From Flavobacteriales bacterium (GTDB lineage Bacteria > Bacteroidota > Bacteroidia > Flavobacteriales > Parvicellaceae), in NCBI GenBank assembly GCA_014239715.1, contig JAAZYJ010000273.1:1-8864 (forward strand): a DNA stretch of 8,864 nt, written 5' to 3'. The translations under genes were made by a program, and so were the position numbers. The notes beneath the pieces were generated by a model. It did no database searches. It was not told the origin of the DNA and saw only the letters and a list, made by a program, of their open reading frames with translations. This document shows positions 6,982 to 8,864 of this stretch, piece after piece. Position 1 is the first letter of the stretch, and each line of letters begins with the position of its first letter.

Positions 6982-7000
6982 CAGATAACCATTTTATCTG
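6982..7000 (+). other. Small stem-loop after the kinase gene (possible weak terminator)
   Basis: CAGATAA (6982-6988) and TTATCTG (6994-7000) form a perfect 7-base stem with a 5-base loop, starting 3 bases after the kinase stop codon. No T run follows, and the stem is AT-rich, so it is at best a weak terminator or an mRNA 3'-end structure. Its place just before the next gene's leader also allows a regulator site. Confidence 0.35.
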
Positions 7001-7031
7001 TTGGCAGAGTTAAAAACTTTGGTTATTATTG
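7001..7031 (+). promoter_or_regulatory. Candidate promoter for the OmpA-like/TPR lipoprotein
   Basis: TTG at 7001-7003 and TATTATTG at 7024-7031 (one mismatch to TAnnTTTG) are spaced by 20 bases, 32 bases before the ATG at 7064. An alternative -7 is TACTTTTA at 7046-7053, also with one mismatch, with TTTG at 7018-7021 but a rather long 24-base spacer. The gene is preceded by a hairpin and an A-rich leader (TTAAAAACTAGTA), which fits a separate transcript. Confidence 0.35.
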
Positions 7032-7063
7032 CAGCACATATTGAATACTTTTAAAAACTAGTA

Positions 7064-8776
7064 ATGAAAAGAAGAAACCTGAAACTCGTTGCAATAGCTT
7101 CACTAGTTGGTAGTTTTGCTGCTTCTTGTACTCTATTGAAAGACCTGGAGTACACAGTAACACCAAATCCGATCGAACAGCATGGAGACACCTGTACTTT
7201 GCGTATCAATGGAAAGTTTATTGAAAAAGGCTTGAATGCCAAGGCCCTTGTTGAGGTCACACCTGTATTGATTAATTCAGACGGTACAGAAAGATCATTC
7301 AAAACGGAATATTTTAAAGGGGAAAAAGCTGCCGGAAATGGTATTGTCGTCCCTAAAGCTGGTAAGTCCTTTACCTATAATAGTGAGATCGGCTGTGAGT
7401 GCGGGGAATTTGCTGCCTCTGAGCTTAAAGTGAAATTGTTGCCGAAAAAAGGTACAAAGGTGATGGACGAGATCCTTACGGACAAAATTGCTGATGGTGT
7501 AATACACACACCTTGTATGCTTATGAGTGATGATAAGGTTGTGGCTGCGGAAGATAATTTCGTCAGGGTAACTCAGCACTCTACAGGAGCAACAATAAAT
7601 TACTTGAAAGGAAAGTTCAACGTGAGGTCTAAGGAATTAAAAGATCAGGATATTCTTGATTTCAACACGTGGTTGACAACTTCAATGACCAACCCGAAGA
7701 TCGTCATGAAGCAAATTGGGATCATGTCCTACGCATCACCGGAAGGGGAGATCGAAAAGAATGACAATCTCGCGTCAGACAGGGCGAATAGTGCAAAGGC
7801 ATCAATGGTTGGCATAATGAAGAAGGCAGGGTACGAAGCCGGCCAACAAGACGGATTTTATAATCTGATGCCTAAAGGTGAAGACTGGGCAGGGTTAAAA
7901 GACCTGATCTCTGCTTCGGATCATCCGGATAAGAACATCATCATATCGGTTGCAGAAATGAACGGAGATGATACGAAAAGAGAAGCCGAAATAAAAACAT
8001 TGGCACACACATATAAGTTTTTGGAAGACGATATTTTTCCACAGCTGAGAAGATCACAAATGACTCTAAGCTATGACCTGAATGGATTGACGGATGAGGA
8101 GCTTCTTCAGTGGGCGCAGGCGAAGCCGGATTCAATGACGTTGGAAGAGCTGCTGTTCACAGCCAACAACTTGGTGGATGACCTGAATGAAAAACTAAGA
8201 TTGTATCAGGTTGCCGAGAAGAACTTCCCAAAAGACTGGAGAGCAGTAAACAATGTTGGATACGTATTTATGCTTCAGAACAAGATGGATGATGCATCCG
8301 CTCAGTTTGAGAAGGCAGCAGAGCTTGGTTCGGACGCGATCGTTAAGAATAACCTTGGGGTTATTGCGAGAATGAATGGCAATATTGCTAAAGCAGAAGA
8401 ATTGTTTAACGAAGGTCTTTCAGCTGGTCCGGAAGCGAAGTACAATCTGGGTCTTGTTCAGATCAAGAAAGCGGAGTATGCTGCTGCAATCGACAATATG
8501 GGCTCATATGAGACGTTCAATTTGGGGCTGGCCAAATATTTAAATGGTGATACTGACGGTGCTGTCGCTGCAATTGATGCTTCATCTGAATCAGCTTCTG
8601 CTATGGGACACTATTTGAAAGCCGTAGTAGCTGCAAGAACCGGAAATAAAGAGACATTGGTTAGTAACCTTAAGGAGGCGATCGCCAAAGATGCTGAGTG
8701 TAAGTCAAAAGCAGCTCAGGACAGAGAATTTATGAAGTACTTTGAAGATGCAGACTTTAAAGCATTGGTACAGTAA
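7064..8776 (+). CDS. Lipoprotein with OmpA-like domain and C-terminal TPR repeats
   Basis: A 570-residue envelope lipoprotein. Residues 1-21 are a lipoprotein signal with Cys22 as the lipidation site ('SFAASC'); position -3 is Ala instead of the commoner Leu. Residues 23-165 form a region of probable beta strands that I cannot name. Residues 177-255 resemble an OmpA-type domain: the strand 'VMKQIGIMSYASPEGEI' is followed by 'NDNLASDRANSAK', matching 'I.GyaSpeG...N..LS..RA'. The usual ligand-binding Asp of OmpA is Ser225 here, while Arg240 is kept. Residues 355-540 carry TPR-like helix pairs ('WRAVNNVGYVFMLQNKMDDASAQFEKAAELG', split here as 392-422; 'IVKNNLGVIARMNGNIAKAEELFNEGL'; 'AKYNLGLVQIKKAEYAAAIDNM'). 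A docking or scaffold role in the outer membrane or periplasm is inferred. A strong terminator follows, and the gene appears to be transcribed alone. Confidence 0.88.
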   Translation: MKRRNLKLVAIASLVGSFAASCTLLKDLEYTVTPNPIEQHGDTCTLRINGKFIEKGLNAKALVEVTPVLINSDGTERSFKTEYFKGEKAAGNGIVVPKAGKSFTYNSEIGCECGEFAASELKVKLLPKKGTKVMDEILTDKIADGVIHTPCMLMSDDKVVAAEDNFVRVTQHSTGATINYLKGKFNVRSKELKDQDILDFNTWLTTSMTNPKIVMKQIGIMSYASPEGEIEKNDNLASDRANSAKASMVGIMKKAGYEAGQQDGFYNLMPKGEDWAGLKDLISASDHPDKNIIISVAEMNGDDTKREAEIKTLAHTYKFLEDDIFPQLRRSQMTLSYDLNGLTDEELLQWAQAKPDSMTLEELLFTANNLVDDLNEKLRLYQVAEKNFPKDWRAVNNVGYVFMLQNKMDDASAQFEKAAELGSDAIVKNNLGVIARMNGNIAKAEELFNEGLSAGPEAKYNLGLVQIKKAEYAAAIDNMGSYETFNLGLAKYLNGDTDGAVAAIDASSESASAMGHYLKAVVAARTGNKETLVSNLKEAIAKDAECKSKAAQDREFMKYFEDADFKALVQ

Positions 8777-8798
8777 TTAAAAACATTCATTTGTGATG

Positions 8799-8832
8799 AA
8801 AAGCCTTCTGCATTGCAGAAGGCTTTTTTTTT
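8799..8832 (+). terminator. Rho-independent terminator of the OmpA-like/TPR lipoprotein gene
   Basis: GCCTTCTGC (8803-8811) and GCAGAAGGC (8815-8823) form a perfect 9-base stem with loop ATT, followed by nine Ts (8824-8832). AAAA precedes the stem and can pair with the first Ts. It lies 22 bases past the TAA at 8774-8776. The short T run on the other strand makes two-way action possible but less likely. Confidence 0.93.
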
Positions 8833-8864
8833 GACCGTTACATTGCGTGCAGAAATCCGAATTA

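Noticed and set aside
7295..7579. Minus-strand open frame of 94 residues
   Set aside because: It is antisense to the OmpA-like/TPR lipoprotein gene and has no supporting motif.

Overview
The window looks like chromosomal DNA of a member of the Bacteroidota, probably Flavobacteriales or a related order. The signs are a type IX secretion (T9SS) C-terminal sorting domain, exact matches to the Bacteroidota promoter element TAnnTTTG, A-rich leaders with no clear Shine-Dalgarno sequence, and an OmpA-like/TPR lipoprotein of a kind common in this phylum. I see no rRNA, tRNA, CRISPR array, transposase or phage gene. Stop codons are ordinary: other genes end in TAA or TAG.

Layout. Positions 1-3140 (minus strand) hold three exported proteins. 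From right to left they are a secreted protein whose T9SS sorting domain is cut off by an in-frame TAA, a class 3 lipase with a signal peptide, and a penicillin-binding-like/class C beta-lactamase-family serine hydrolase that runs off the left edge. The gaps between them (906-1061, 2235-2378) hold only candidate regulatory sites. The 251-base gap 3141-3391 contains no gene, terminator or promoter that I can support. Positions 3392-5772 (minus strand) form a likely two-gene operon: sppA, then a small unrecognised C-terminally anchored protein 29 bases downstream. Positions 5893-6979 (plus strand) form a likely operon diverging from sppA: folK overlapping a deoxynucleoside kinase that has to use a non-ATG start. 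Positions 7064-8776 (plus strand) encode a 570-residue lipoprotein with an OmpA-like core and C-terminal TPRs, closed by a strong intrinsic terminator.

How the genes relate. folK (folate biosynthesis) and the deoxynucleoside kinase (nucleotide salvage) both feed nucleotide supply and share a transcript. SppA cleans signal peptides from the inner membrane. The left third is a set of envelope or secreted hydrolases with no obvious shared pathway. The most notable observation is the nonsense codon at 2607-2609. It sits where the conserved Tyr of the sorting-domain 'YPNPF' motif is expected, and 75 intact in-frame codons follow it.
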